A stretch of DNA of 64,000 nucleotides from Paramoeba atlantica (GCA_977017575.1 CDRNVI010000028.1:1-64000), one strand, 5' to 3'; counted from the first letter of the stretch, positions 20,327-31,203 are shown. Made by a program: numbers and translations. Notes: generated by a model not told the origin, from the sequence alone.

Positions 20327-21948
20327 GAGGGAGTTGCTATGCCCTGTCCATGGTATCATGTTCAGGGGAACAGCAACTCCCCATTATCTCGGCGTAGTAA
20401 ACTCGCCTTGGATTGCCTGGCACTACGATTGCCGAAAAAAAAAATAGTTCCTTAATCCTCACTTGAGGCATGGTAACGGGAGTCCTCCCCCCTAAGAAGA
20501 TTTGAAGTTGAAAAATATGGAGTGTTCGGGGGAGAGAAAACAAAGGGGGGGGGAGTATTGTTGGTGCGTTATAGATCCTCCCATATGGAAGTGTCGAGGC
20601 ACACACCGGTCGTCTCGGGTTGACGCTCGGAATACGGCTTTTCAGGATATCTCGCCTAGTAGGAATATTGAATCAGAAATTCAGACCGACGATAGTGAAC
20701 GCGTAAGTGCTTATTCGGTGGAGAAAAAAAAAGAAAACTAGAAAAAAAAAGCAAACGGTTGCTTTTCTTGATGCATTTATACCCGAATTCTTTGTTAACG
20801 AAGATTCATCATAAATACTGAAGGAACAACTTGGATTCTTTACATCAACACACCTAAACAATGGTTTACCATGGGGTATCAAATGTTGCACGGCATTGAA
20901 AAGTACCCAAAATTTTATTGAATAGATAAATTGTCCCCCTTTTCACGGGAAAATAAGGAAACTATCCTCCGGGGTTTGGTTACAACATTTAGTAGAACTC
21001 GTGGAATGCGGGGTGCTACGTGTGGCACACGACTCTCGATCATCATCACGTTTATATTTACGTTACTTTGAGGCATCAAAAGGGGAGGAATTGTCAAGAA
21101 GTATTGCGGATGGAACACCACCAAATGAGATGTGCAATCGCCCTCCTTGCTTGAATTTTCCAGCTATCGCTGAAATTATCCATGTAATAGAGAATTTCCC
21201 CAACGTAAACTTTTATCCGTTGATATGCGACACTGGTTTCACCAGAGTGAAATACCATCAGAATCGGGGAGTACATCAGTTAGGAGATCGATGTGTAATG
21301 AGATCACGGAAATGGATGAACAGATAGGGAAACATGGACATTCTTTTCGAATTTTCCATATTAAATCTAAAGAAAACCCAGCGGACGGGTTGACTCGAGA
21401 AGAGCATAATTATGACAGAAAAGAAGCACTCCTGAACTCAGCTCTAAGAGCTGGCGATGTACATGTAGACCCTATGTAAGAATTATAGAAAGCGTAACTG
21501 GAGGAAACAAACACACGAATCTAGAGTAATTAGTAAAATTTATGAGTGGATAGCATGAGGAATGGCAAAGAAAGTAAATCCCCCCCAAAAGAAAAAACGT
21601 TAACCAAAGGTTTACGCCAACCCTTTGTTCTATTGCACTCAAAGTTTTCTACTCCATTATGCAGTAAAATCTCCTTCGTATTTCTTCTTCCGAAAATTTT
21701 CTACAAATGCACCCTGGTTTCACACCCCAGCCTTCTCGACGCATGAGTAAAACCGTGCTGCCGGGGAGATCACTCGGTTGTGGGAGCGGGCCCCTTAAGT
21801 GGGAAGCAACTTGGTGCGAAATGAACCGAAAATATTTTTTTTTCGGCAATCGTAGTGCCAGGCAAGCCAAGGCGTGTTTACTACGCCGAGATAATGGGGA
21901 GCTGTTCCCCTGAACATGATACCATGGACAGGGCATAGCAACTCCCTC
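20327..21948 (+). mobile_element. Retroelement fossil with inverted ends
   Basis: The ends are inverted repeats of about 118 bp (20327-20446 and 21831-21948), starting GAGGGAGTTGCTATGCCC. Inside, near 21340-21410, the sequence FHIKSKENPADGLTREE resembles the end of an RNase H domain of LTR-type or DIRS-type retroelements. Long inverted ends with such a domain suggest a DIRS-like element, but the length (1.6 kb) shows that most of it is missing. The element is broken. The two ends still match well, so it is not extremely old. Confidence 0.5.
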
Positions 21949-22188
21949 AATTAGTGTGAGGAGAATACAGGAAAAATACTCAAACTTTTTGCAAGATAAG
22001 ATATACTGCCTTTACAAACGGTGAAAATTCATAAAAATGAGAAAAGTTCGACCAACAAAAAGCTCTGTAGAAAGCCCTTTTTACAGGAAAATGTACGACT
22101 TTTTCTTCAAAAAATAATTGGTATGGACTAATAAGGACTTTGCGTGGAACAGCATGCGATAAGGGATTAATTTTACTAGAATGAGACC

Positions 22189-22533
22189 TTAATAAGGTAG
22201 TTTCCGTCCCTCAGCCTCGATACACAAGCATAGACGTCGTTTGAAAGATGCATGCAATTTTTCAGAAAATTTCTTTGAGTCACTACTTTTTAGATATTTT
22301 TCACAGCTCTCTTCTATCTCTCTTATGGAGGACGGGTTCGCCTGATTTTTGATTTGTTTGAGACGGCACAATAAATTCTCAATCGGATTCAAATCCGGGG
22401 AATCCGCAGGCCAAAAAGGCAGATGGGTCCCATCGACAGAAACGTATCCCCTCAAGCAAGAGGAAGTTCTCGATCTGGCGATCATACTTTCCCACCACAA
22501 AGAAGTAAGCTTGCCATAGTTCGGAAAGATCAT
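22189..22533 (-). pseudogene. Tc1/IS630-type transposase C-terminal fragment
   Basis: A 114-codon minus frame containing LPFWPADSPDLNPIENLLCR, the third catalytic block of Tc1/mariner/IS630 transposases (SPDLNPIENLW), followed by the usual helical tail. The first two Asp blocks are missing, so it is a fragment. It does not belong to the same subfamily as the copies at 41.7-47.7 kb, which read NSPDLSPIENVW. Confidence 0.75.
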
Positions 22534-22827
22534 TGACTTTATAAAATGAATTAAAAGATCATTGACTTCTACAGAAAGTAACTAACATCATGAAAATACG
22601 CTACGCCCAAATTTATTTTCTAATGTGCGGGCTTAAATACATAAAATGAAGACAGAAAATATGATACCTATAGAGGCTTTGCAAGGCACTAAGTAAAACC
22701 ACAGAAAAACTTAGATACGACGAATATTAAAAATGGTGCTGTGGACGTAAAAAGCTGGGGAAGGTGAGGTGCGCTAAGCCCCAACACTGCCGAAAATATA
22801 TGCAGTGGCCCTGACCTGCGGCCATCG

Positions 22828-24584
22828 TTAATGCTTTGCGCAGAAATTGTGATTCTCTTCCCCCTTTTCTTCAATTGCACACATGTGATGAAATTTCGTT
22901 AAACACCCAGGTTCACTACACTCCCGTAGAGTTAAATTCACTCGCGTGCAATAACAACACTCCTGTACTGGGGTTGCGTTAAGCGCTGAGTTCCTGTTAC
23001 GCGCTGACTCTATCGCGGACTTCATGGCTTTCGCTGCGATTGTGGGACTAATTCGATTTTTTACAGGAACGCGCGTTGGCAGACGAGGGACCTGATTTGG
23101 TTCAAGAGATTCCTCGACAATGCTCAGTTGTGATACGCGTGAAGCGATGGCTGATGCATCCACCATCGATTCCGTGATAACGCTTGAGGAGAGGCTGAGC
23201 TCGGCTCTGGATTCTATGGGAATCTGTGCGAGATTTTTGGTAAGTGCTGGAACAAGCAACTTATTAAATTCGATTTCGTATTCTTCTGAATTCACTTTTG
23301 CCAGAGCCTGGGTGGCAAATTTTGTTATAAGACTTCGCGTTGGCCGGACAATTTCATGATGCGTCGACGCACGCCAGGAGGCAAAACATTCCTTGTAGTA
23401 CTTTTTAAAAGGCTGGTTGATGGCCATATCCATGAGCTGTCCTTTGGAAGTGCAACCTCCTGGAACGAATTGAACATCGATTTCTCTCTCACGAAAGAAC
23501 AATAATAATTCCGCTGTCCGATGAGCAGCGTACAGATCCAAAATAATAAGTGTCTTCCGCGGAGGATACTTCATTCTGTCAAAGAATTCCGCTTCAGCCC
23601 ATTTTTTAAATGACTCTCCTGTGTTCCACTCGCTTGTTGTCGTTGTTGCCGTACAATTGTACTTTTCTGCCGCCCGGAGCACCTCTTTGGAAACCTTCCC
23701 AGAATCTGAATGGGCTTCCCAAATTAAGTGCGGAGGAAACACCTTATGCTCCCACGTGCTTTCTGCATGCCGTTGGTTCGTAGCAGAGCGGCCCCAAAAC
23801 CACGCAGTCAGTGTCTTCTTCTCCTTACCTGTAGTTAAAACCTTTACACGCTTTGTCCCTTCAGTGTCGTATGTGATTTCATTGACGGGCTCCCACACAA
23901 CACAGGTCTCGTCCCCTGTTACAATTACAGCGTATCCTCCGCGATCACAATTTCGCAGAGCTATCATATTCAAAAAGGCTTCTATACGCTCGTCCATGTC
24001 TTTTGGGACCATTTGGGTTGCTCCATTGACTCTTCGTCGCGAAATATTGGCGAAGGTGCAAAAACGAATCCAAAATTTTTCTTTTCCCTTGTCGGTAAGG
24101 GAACAGAAGTGCTCTGAAATTTCAGCAAAGTACCCCAACATTGTCGGTTTCGTGACTGCCGAAAGAGACCCGCGTAGCAAAAGCAGTTGCGTCAACCCTT
24201 TTTCATATAATTCTTTCTTTGCTCGGGGGGGATGATACTGAAACAATTTCCCGAAGCCAAGTTGAGTAAATTTATACCAATCTTCTTTTTTCCGATAAAC
24301 TCTATGTACCGTGCTTACCTCGACCTTGTAATCTCGGGCGGCCACGCTTACAGACTTGCCGGCATCTATACTAGCACATAGGTTGTTTTTTTTTGCTGTA
24401 TGGTAAGATCCACCCGAACCTTCCGCGGCTGCTCAGCAAGCTGGTTAGATGCATTCAATATTAATGCGGTGGATGGCGTAGCTGAAGTATCATCGGGGAA
24501 GGGCAGTACGGCAACAGTTTCGTGTGGCAACGGTGAGGATAGAGTCACTTGGCTCGCGTTAAAGAATAGAAGTGGTGGGGCCAT
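22828..24584 (-). CDS. pogo-type transposase with C-terminal PHD-like finger
   Basis: The main frame (22828-24345 and its upstream extension) encodes a DDE_1 transposase. Numbering from the GTG at 24345, the catalytic blocks are VTGDET (D145), LIILDLYAAH (D270) and GQLMDMAINQPFK (D306), giving DD35D spacing. A CENP-B/pogo N-terminal HTH reads DAGKSVSVAARDYKVEVSTV. After the catalytic core, the last 45 residues form a C-x2-C...C-x4-C-x4-H-x2-C...C-x2-H finger, PHD-like. The N-terminal 65 residues (start at 24584) are in another frame, joined at an A9 run (minus strand, 24386-24394). Apart from that single shift the protein looks whole. It may need slippage at the A-run or be recently disabled. 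Confidence 0.8.
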
Positions 24585-24675
24585 CGTGCATTGAATAAAT
24601 ATTGAAATCAATGAAAATTTACAATTTCTGACCTGGGTTAACTATCATCACAGAGTAGGAATCGGGGGAAAATTC

Positions 24676-24755
24676 TGACACCCCCCTTACTTCACCACAT
24701 ACGGAGTGGCTAAATGTGGTGAAGTAAGGGGGGAGGTGAAGTAAGGGGGGGGTAA
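24676..24755. mobile_element. Hairpin element with doubled GTGAAGTAAGGGGGG end
   Basis: An inverted pair CCCCCCTTACTTCACCACA / TGTGGTGAAGTAAGGGGGG encloses 14 nt, followed directly by a second GGTGAAGTAAGGGGGGG copy. The same layout recurs at 63848-63932. It is non-coding. Confidence 0.65.
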
Positions 24756-24784
24756 CGGTAGGTTGATTTTTGGATTTTTCGTGA

Positions 24785-25697
24785 TTTTGTTATGCCTTGT
24801 CAAGGGTGTGCTGGGTTTTATTGTCGGGGTGGCCTCACATTACACCCCCGCCAAAAAGTATTGTAATTTATTAGTATCGACCACGAATTTTTGGTCGATA
24901 CTAATAAATACAATACTTTTTGTCGATTTCCACGAGTTGCCACTGGCCTCCAAAAAGTTGGACATTATCATATCGGTTCTGTGTAAACGTATAGTGAAGC
25001 ATAAAAATAGGAGAGAAATCACTCAGCTTCCCTAGAGATCAAGTGGCCGCGTATATCAGAACTCATTATGCTAATTTCCTGAAAATTCGAAAAAAGCAAC
25101 TAAAATTCTGGTCAAAACTCAAAAAAATGGTCGATACTAATAAATACAATACTTTTTGTGTCGGCCATTTTTGTGAACAATACTTTTTGGCGGGGGTGTA
25201 AGCAAAGTTGCACTTTGGACCGAGCAGGAATGTGCCGAATGGATGAAAATCCACAAGCTGGTAGCCCAGAAAGTTGTGTGCTACAGGAATGTACACAAGT
25301 CACCCCAACACATGAAGCTCATTGGCGCAAAGTGGTGGTGTACCAACGCTCGTTCAAAAAATTGATGAACATGCTTCTTCATAGCACCCGTCCGCTTCTT
25401 GGCGCCCGTCATAATCTAAAATTTCGGTCCAAGTACGAGTGGCGAAGTGTAAATCATCGTCAGCAATGGGTCACCCCAGACGGGGTACATACAAACACTG
25501 TCGAATGTGCTAGCTTTATGGCTAAGAAGCGTTTGAAGCGTGAAGGAAATATTTTGGGGAGCAAGCCAGGGAAAAGATCAGACCGAGTTCAAGCAATTGC
25601 TGAAAAATGGAACGGAAGTTTGAAGAGGAACGGCGGGGATGTCATGCTGAGAATCCTCGAGAACTTGCAGACTCATTGCACTTGTATTCATCTTTAA
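24785..25697 (+). pseudogene. Merlin (ISXO2-like) transposase relic
   Basis: After removal of the nested element at 24843-25198, the 5' part reads CQGCAGFYCRGGLTLSKVALW then TEQECAEWMKIHKLVAQKVVC, closely matching the relic at 43225-43590. It then jumps to the C-terminal part (25380-25697), with SVNHRQQWVTPDGVHTNTVE holding the third catalytic block. The part holding the first two Asp residues is deleted, and the frames differ. A dead, internally deleted copy. Confidence 0.75.
24843..25198. mobile_element. 356-bp TA-flanked MITE inside the Merlin relic
   Basis: The terminal inverted repeats read CACCCCCGCCAAAAAGTATT at both ends, with TA at 24841-24842 and 25199-25200. Inside is a palindrome built on TTTATTAGTATCGACC (24866-24912), and the same TCGATACTAATAAATACAAT word recurs near 25132-25151. 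Taking out the element plus one TA restores an uninterrupted reading frame of the surrounding transposase, so the boundaries are secure. Confidence 0.88.
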
Positions 25698-25854
25698 GTT
25701 CGCAGAGTTATGCAAGAAAGTATTAAGATATTGAAGTAAGAAAGAAATCAATTTAAATTCATTGTATTGGAAGAGAGTAGCTTCGAAGTAGAGCCAGGAT
25801 TCATCGGAAATATCAAAAAATATGAAAAATGCTAACTTTGCTTCAGTTTAACCG

Positions 25855-26110
25855 TATTTTGATAGTTTGGGACGTATACTAGCTTTCCGCACCGTTGTTT
25901 TCGCAAGATATACATTATGCGAGCCATGGTGCGCCCCTCAAAATGACCCATTTTTGACTAAAAAAGGTGAAAAAGTATTTTTCGGACCCCAAGGGGCCTT
26001 TTTGTGTCGAAAGAATGGTGTGGTTGGAGTCGCATTCTCTATCCAATACGTTAGATAGGCTTTCATTCATGACTACGAGTGATTTCCCACGCGCAAATAT
26101 CAGATTTAGG
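25855..26110 (+). repeat. Dispersed repeat R1, copy 2
   Basis: The inverse of window positions 1-240, with the outer edge at TATTTTGATAGTTTGGGA. The peptide frame CAPQNDPFLTKKGEKVFFG is conserved between copies more clearly than the flanks. Sequence after 26110 cannot be compared because copy 1 starts at the window edge. Confidence 0.75.
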
Positions 26111-26216
26111 ATTTCTGAGAGCAAAAATACGCAAAAATCATCCCATTTTTACCCGAAAATGGACTATTTTTGGCTATAATCTTTCCGTTTTCTCCAGCTT
26201 TCCGGGCCAAATTTTC

Positions 26217-26325
26217 TTTTTTAGGCTCTTCGTTAAACGCGGTGGTAGTTTTCAACGCGAAGCGCGCAGCATGAGTGACTTCTAAGTTGAAAACAACCAC
26301 CGCGTTTAACGAAGAGCCTAAAAAA
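26217..26325. mobile_element. Complete 109-bp palindromic MITE (family P)
   Basis: Two 40-bp arms (26217-26256 and 26286-26325) are inverted copies with one mismatch, starting TTTTTTAGGCTCTTCGTTAA. The 29-nt loop contains GCGAAGCGCGCAGC and GAGTGACTT. Half copies lie at 5380-5435 and 43581-43655. Confidence 0.85.
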
Positions 26326-26455
26326 TAATTATACAACAAAGGTATATTATTTATTAAAGGTAGATTATACAAAAAGGTATTATACAACAATAGGGGTACA
26401 TACCGTATGGGTATGGTGTGCAGGGGTATCTCCCCTCCCCCCTCGCCCCCTTTCC

Positions 26456-27262
26456 TCACACATCCACGTCCTCACTCCTCCCCACATACCTCCACGGCGG
26501 TGGGGGGGTACCGTAGTGCCGGGCGGGGTAGCTCAGCGGGTCGCGTACCCGCGGGCCCGAGCCCACGCAGGGGTCGTGGCTGGTCCCGGGCAGCGGGCCC
26601 CCCCCGGGGCGGGACACGGCGGTGGCCACCGCGCGCCCCGCCCCGGGGTCGTAGTCCGGGGTGAGCTCCAGCGTCATGCCGACACGGAGCGCGGGGAGGG
26701 GGCCGTGGTGGGCGATGTGGGAGGGGAGCAGGGGGAGCAGCAGGGAGGGGGAGGCATGGGGGGAGGGGGTGGGGGTGAGGGGAGGGGGCGGAGAAGAGAA
26801 AGAAGAGGGAGGAGAAGAAAAAGAAGAAGAGGCGACCGTAGGGGTCGTGGGGAGGGGGGAGGGGGAGGGGGAAAAAGAGGGTGGGGGACGGTGGGGGTTA
26901 GGGCGGGGAGGGGTTCGATGAGGGGGAGAAGGGGTGTGGGGGGTTAGGGAGGGGGGAGCGTTTGTGGGGGAGAGAAGAGGGTGTTGGGGGGTGGGTTGAG
27001 AGGAGTAGGGTAGGGTGGAGGCGAGAAAGGGTTGTGTGGTGTGGTGGGAAGGGTGACTGTCGTAGTAGGTAACATTCGGGTTGGAGTTTTGTAAGCGAGG
27101 TTGGGCGAGAGAGGTAGATTTAATGGTGTGTGAGAAAAAATTAGGCTGGGGATCGAGGACACGTACCAGGCCTGTACGACGAAACTTATTCCACTCTATG
27201 ACGGTCGCTAATACGCGTCGAATATATTTTCCTGTTTTGACGTTTTGAGTCCGTCTACCCAT
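26456..27262 (-). CDS. Pro/Ser-rich hypothetical protein
   Basis: 268 codons from MGRRTQNVKTGKYIRRVLAT. The first 50 residues are basic and ordered-looking (TVIEWNKFRRTGLVRVLDPQ). The middle (about 80-190) is Pro/Ser/Thr low complexity from G-rich plus-strand DNA. A second ordered block follows (RVGMTLELTPDYDPGAGRAV). Two small ordered blocks joined by a disordered linker suggest an RNA- or nucleic-acid-associated protein, but I recognise no domain. Its last 80 bp are duplicated at 16667-16745. It is on the host strand and fully open. Confidence 0.6.
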   Translation of the reverse strand: MGRRTQNVKTGKYIRRVLATVIEWNKFRRTGLVRVLDPQPNFFSHTIKSTSLAQPRLQNSNPNVTYYDSHPSHHTTQPFLASTLPYSSQPTPQHPLLSPTNAPPSLTPHTPSPPHRTPPRPNPHRPPPSFSPSPSPLPTTPTVASSSFSSPPSSFSSPPPPLTPTPSPHASPSLLLPLLPSHIAHHGPLPALRVGMTLELTPDYDPGAGRAVATAVSRPGGGPLPGTSHDPCVGSGPRVRDPLSYPARHYGTPPPPWRYVGRSEDVDV

Positions 27263-27519
27263 TGTAGAATAGATTGTATAAATTTAGGAAACAAATAGGA
27301 GATCGAAAAAGTAATAAGGAATGGGTCAAGTGACATGAAAATGCACCCATTTTTTAAACTGCTGATTTCGGTATTGTACGCATCCGGTATCGCAATTTTA
27401 CGGTCTTGTCATAAGTCATAAGAACTTGTCATTTACGGTCATACGAATAAGTCATTGTTCACAGTCTGGGCAGAAATTTCCTACCATTCGCAGCTGTTGG
27501 AGTACAGTTATAAAATGAA

Positions 27520-28415
27520 GTGGTGTTCAGCCTCTTTTACCCCCCGACAGGTCCTGCATTTTGTCCGATTTTAGAAATATTTTGTATGTCACAATCGCTC
27601 GCTCGTTTTGAAAACAACGTTACGAACGCCGAAACAGTGTTTCGCCAGTCGTACCTTGGCCTTCGAGAAAGCTGTCCTGTGTCTTGGTTGAAGAATCTTG
27701 AATCACAGCTACTAGAGTGCTTGTTAACTCCGAGAAGTGTGATTCCGGATGAAGTAGCCACTGTATGCGACAAACTTGAAGGTATAGAAAAGTTCGAGGC
27801 GAAACGAGATGTAATTGCAAAGTACTGCTTCTGCCTTAGAAAAGGCGCGAACGGCTCGTGTTGTCGTCACACCAAAGCTTGAGGGGTAACTCGGTGTTGC
27901 GTGAATAAATTTACCTCCATGGAATTTCTAACTAAAAACTTGAAGCCTGTCGAAAGGTATGTTGCACATGATTGTGTGATGCATCGGCTCAGCAGGCTAT
28001 CGCTGAGACATAGAGTTTCCGTTTTTGAAAACCTCTGTTTTCAATATCTGCAAAAGAATGGAATGAGTATGTGGCTTGTCGGGACTATGAGTGGAACCCC
28101 ATGAATCACAAAAACGACTATGATTGGTGGACATCAGTGGGTCGTAACATGTTTCCCTTCGTTTTTGTCGCACCACAACATTATATTTGGACTCCACCTG
28201 TCGTCACAAAGTGCGACTTGTGGCTGTCTACGTTGGGGTACATGTACAACTCGCGCCCAGCTTCCTTGGCTCCATAAGTAATTGCACAGCAGCTTTTCAT
28301 TCGTAGAAACATGGACAAATTAGGATATGCTTCGCTTACTGTAAGCGAAGATGAAAACAGTGAAAGTTCACCTCGGACAGACTTCCTAGACATGGTGCTG
28401 GAGAAAAGTGAATGA
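27520..28415 (+). pseudogene. hAT-type transposase relic
   Basis: The plus strand is open from 27520 to 28104 except for one in-frame TGA (27883). A second frame (from about 28070) reads YDWWTSVGRNMFPF...APQHYIWTPP...LSTLGYMYNSRPASLAP, then, after another stop, QQLFIRRNMDKLG. This order (WW, FP, IP/TPP, S..G....R..L.P, NM/N at the end) matches the hAT C-terminal dimerisation domain. The catalytic core is not recognised. The relic has roughly three breaks. Confidence 0.55.
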
Positions 28416-28648
28416 AAATTGAAAACAAAATGTTACAGGTAATGTAATAATAAACTCGTTTAAGTAATGCGATCCCAATAATGTTTCTCAATAAGAAGGA
28501 TAAGTTTTTGTTTAATTGAGATCGATTGTCAAGATTCCACTTTGTCGCAAAACATTTTTTTAAAATGTATGAAATACGGACTAAATATTTTATAGAATAT
28601 AGCGCGTAAACTACTTTAAAAACTTCTTTTAAAAATTAATTTTGATAC

Positions 28649-29616
28649 TGTGACCCCCCCTTTAATACGGACAGATTTTTGGACATTGTCCGTATTAAAG
28701 GGGGGTACTAAAGATAAGAAAATGACCCTGTTTTTAAGCTAAAAAAAGCGACAAAAAAAGTTTCGCGCCGCTTTGCGGCGCCTGTTTTTTTTGATGAAAT
28801 TGGTGAAGGGGGGTGATCTGTAGGGGAAATAAATTTTACGAGCACAACCAGACTAAAGTGGACGAGGGAGATACTAAACCACAGTCCGGTTTAACATTCC
28901 GGGGAGAGTGTTAAGTAGCTACAGGAACGTTAACTTTTTTTAAGTTTGGTAATCATATTCTTCAAAACAATGATGGCATAAAAGTTAACATACCTGTAGC
29001 AAGATATCTGTAACAAGATAACATACCGGGGGGTATGTTATCCTGTAACACCATTTACAGGATAATGAGACGTTTCCTTCAGGAAGTAAAAAGTTCGATT
29101 TTTTTGAGTCGCCTTTTTCCGACATACCGTAGACCCACCAGTAATAGACCCCCCAGTAACAAGGATTTGGCTCGGGAGGGTGGCTCAAGGGGGGAGGGGG
29201 ATTTGGGCGGGGTGAGGGCGGTTGCGCGAGAGCGAGTGTTCTTCTTTTACCCTAAATGGGTAGACAAGGTCAATGAGCCACGGGTACGTACTCTTAAGGA
29301 AGATCATTGGTTCGATATAAAGTGCCGCGGTAAAACTTATTTTTGGGGACCTCTTCTGACGGCCGCACATGGGCGCACCGCAAACCAGGTTTTTAAAGTC
29401 TTATACGGTATCACTTCTGTAGCCGGCTACTGATCTCAACGAAGAGTGGACTTGGGGCAAAAGCGATCACTCGGCTGACAAACATCCCTTTGAGTCGTGC
29501 TCTCGAACAATGAAAATCTAAAAAATAAAAATCGAAAAATTTCCTTCCAAAAAACTTCAAAAAATTCCGTATTAAAGGGGGGGATCAGGGGGGTCCGCAT
29601 TAAAGGGGGGGTCACA
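28649..29616 (+). mobile_element. TIR element carrying a Merlin transposase fragment
   Basis: The ends are TGTGACCCCCCCTTTAATAC at 28649 and the complement of TGTGACCCCCCCTTTAATGC at 29616. Each end carries a second copy of the CCGTATTAAAGGGGGG word, making the left end a hairpin. Inside are a GCGCCGCTTTGCGGCGC hairpin (28766), a GTTAACATACC/CCGGGGGGTATGTTA palindromic patch (about 28985-29045), and at 29220-29431 a frame reading LKEDHWFDIKCRGKTYFWGP, homologous to the N-terminal part of the Merlin transposase at 54909-55967. It looks like a composite of a MITE and transposase debris. Confidence 0.6.
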
Positions 29617-29775
29617 TTAAATGAATAAATACATTACTGATTTGGCTCAACTCTTGTTTGAAAAAACAAATCTTGTTTTTCGAACCCTGTATCAAACACT
29701 GTATCTACCATTGATATTTGACACTCATATAAGTGGTAAATTTTGTTCAGACGTGTTCCTTTCAGCTGATATACT

Positions 29776-30633
29776 TCACAGATTCTTCAAACGTACTTTG
29801 GTATGCGCAAAGCGAACATCCGTGTTCAAGAGAAGAGATTTAGGTATTTCCCCATAGAGTTCAGCGTTGTCGGAGATCCGCAGGGAATCTAATTTCCAAG
29901 GAAGCCGACCGAATTCAACGAATCCGGAGAAACAATTGTTTTGGCAACAAAATTTCGTTAAGGAAGGTGGCAAATGTTGCAACTCGAGCGATCCTGTAAA
30001 TTTATTACCCGACAAATCAAGGTATGTCAAGCTTGCCGGCAAGCCAGTGAGATTGACTTCGCCAGAAAAAAAGTTACTGCGGAGGCTTAGCTTAGACAAG
30101 CGGGGAGACAAATGTGTCAAATCCACATTTCCGTGGCAGTGATTTTCATCCAGTACAAAATCTTCCAGTGAGAGAGGCAAGCAAGTAAGATCTCCCTGAT
30201 TCGTAAATCTATTGACGGATAAGAGCAAGTACCTAAGTTGCGGTGGCAATTTTTCAGTATGTATGTGTCCTGTGAGTTTATTTCTCATCACATTACACAA
30301 GACTACTGACCGAGGTAGCCAATCCCATCGGAGAGTGCCTGTAAGACTGAAAGAATCCCAATTAAGCCCTGTGACGTATCCGTCCGTATTGCAATGGGTG
30401 CCTTTCCATTCACACGCGGGCGTTGACGCACTCCAAGTGGTAGGCAAATTCTCATTGTCTCCGAGCAATCGTGCGAGTTCATATTCCTGTGGTAAGTTCG
30501 CTCCACGTACCTTACTAGGACGAAAACTTAGTCCCTTGTCACGTGCTTTTGGTTCTAAATTTATATCGTTTGTTTGCGTTTGTTGTCCTTTCGTGTGCTG
30601 TTCAATATCGGAAAGGTGAAATGGAAGTAGCAT
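29776..30633 (-). CDS. LRR family protein (copy 7), 7 repeats
   Basis: 285 codons. A polar, charged N-terminus of about 45 residues without a clear signal peptide precedes PSKVRGANLPQEYELARLL, a canonical N-cap (SASTPACEWKGTHC), seven LRRs (GLPASLTYLDLSGNKFTG), the last repeat SDNAELYG and the cap FAHTKVRLKNL. Two repeats carry extra Cys (CCQNNCFSG). The frame is open and near the family consensus. Confidence 0.9.
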   Translation of the reverse strand: MLLPFHLSDIEQHTKGQQTQTNDINLEPKARDKGLSFRPSKVRGANLPQEYELARLLGDNENLPTTWSASTPACEWKGTHCNTDGYVTGLNWDSFSLTGTLRWDWLPRSVVLCNVMRNKLTGHIHTEKLPPQLRYLLLSVNRFTNQGDLTCLPLSLEDFVLDENHCHGNVDLTHLSPRLSKLSLRSNFFSGEVNLTGLPASLTYLDLSGNKFTGSLELQHLPPSLTKFCCQNNCFSGFVEFGRLPWKLDSLRISDNAELYGEIPKSLLLNTDVRFAHTKVRLKNL

Positions 30634-30902
30634 GATGGTAAATATTTGAAGAATATTACTACTAAACCACTGTTCGGGTTAATACTCCTGGTAGGAATAT
30701 TAAGAGGGTACTTAAGAGTATAGGAATATTACGAGGTATAGGAATATTAAAAAAACAACAACGAAGGACCGATTTTGTTTCGCGCCGCTTGCCCTACAAG
30801 CTTTTGACGCACTTTTGTATTACGTAGAAATTGCAATGTCAGACTCCGTAACGGACGCTTTTGTTATGAACTCTATCGAAGGAGAAAATCAAGTCCTGAA
30901 AA

Positions 30903-31203
30903 ACTAACGTCATACTGAAGATCTTAGAAAAACGAAAGTGGACGCCTCTGTTTAAAGCTCTGCATTCAAGTTGGGATAACGATACGCACTTTATACAGGC
31001 GACACTAACGGCCATTGGCGAAACTATCCCGGACACGGAAAAGCTGGACAACGTCGCACTAATCCAAGAAAATAAATGCGATGAGAAAAAAATAAGCGGA
31101 AAGCTTCTACTGGAAATTGCTTCCCGTTACTCCGCCCTGAAAAAAATGAGAAAAGTGGCGCCAAAGAAGAAGGGGAAACAGCGCTTCCGGAGACGCGAGT
31201 AAG
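30903..31203 (+). pseudogene. Unrecognised lysine-rich fragment
   Basis: A plus-strand frame of about 100 codons without an early ATG reads KILEKRKWTPLFKALHSSWD and ends in a basic tail (KKMRKVAPKKKGKQRFRRRE). The strand and the lack of a start suggest mobile-element debris. Left of it, 30660-30760 holds four AGGAATATTA words and a GGTTAATA/TTAATA patch like those in the neighbouring TIR elements. Confidence 0.35.

Noticed and set aside
26520-26590. TAGCTCAGCGGG A-box-like match suggesting a tRNA
   Set aside because: There is no B box at a suitable distance and the sequence is the GC-rich 3' end of the Pro-rich gene on the other strand.
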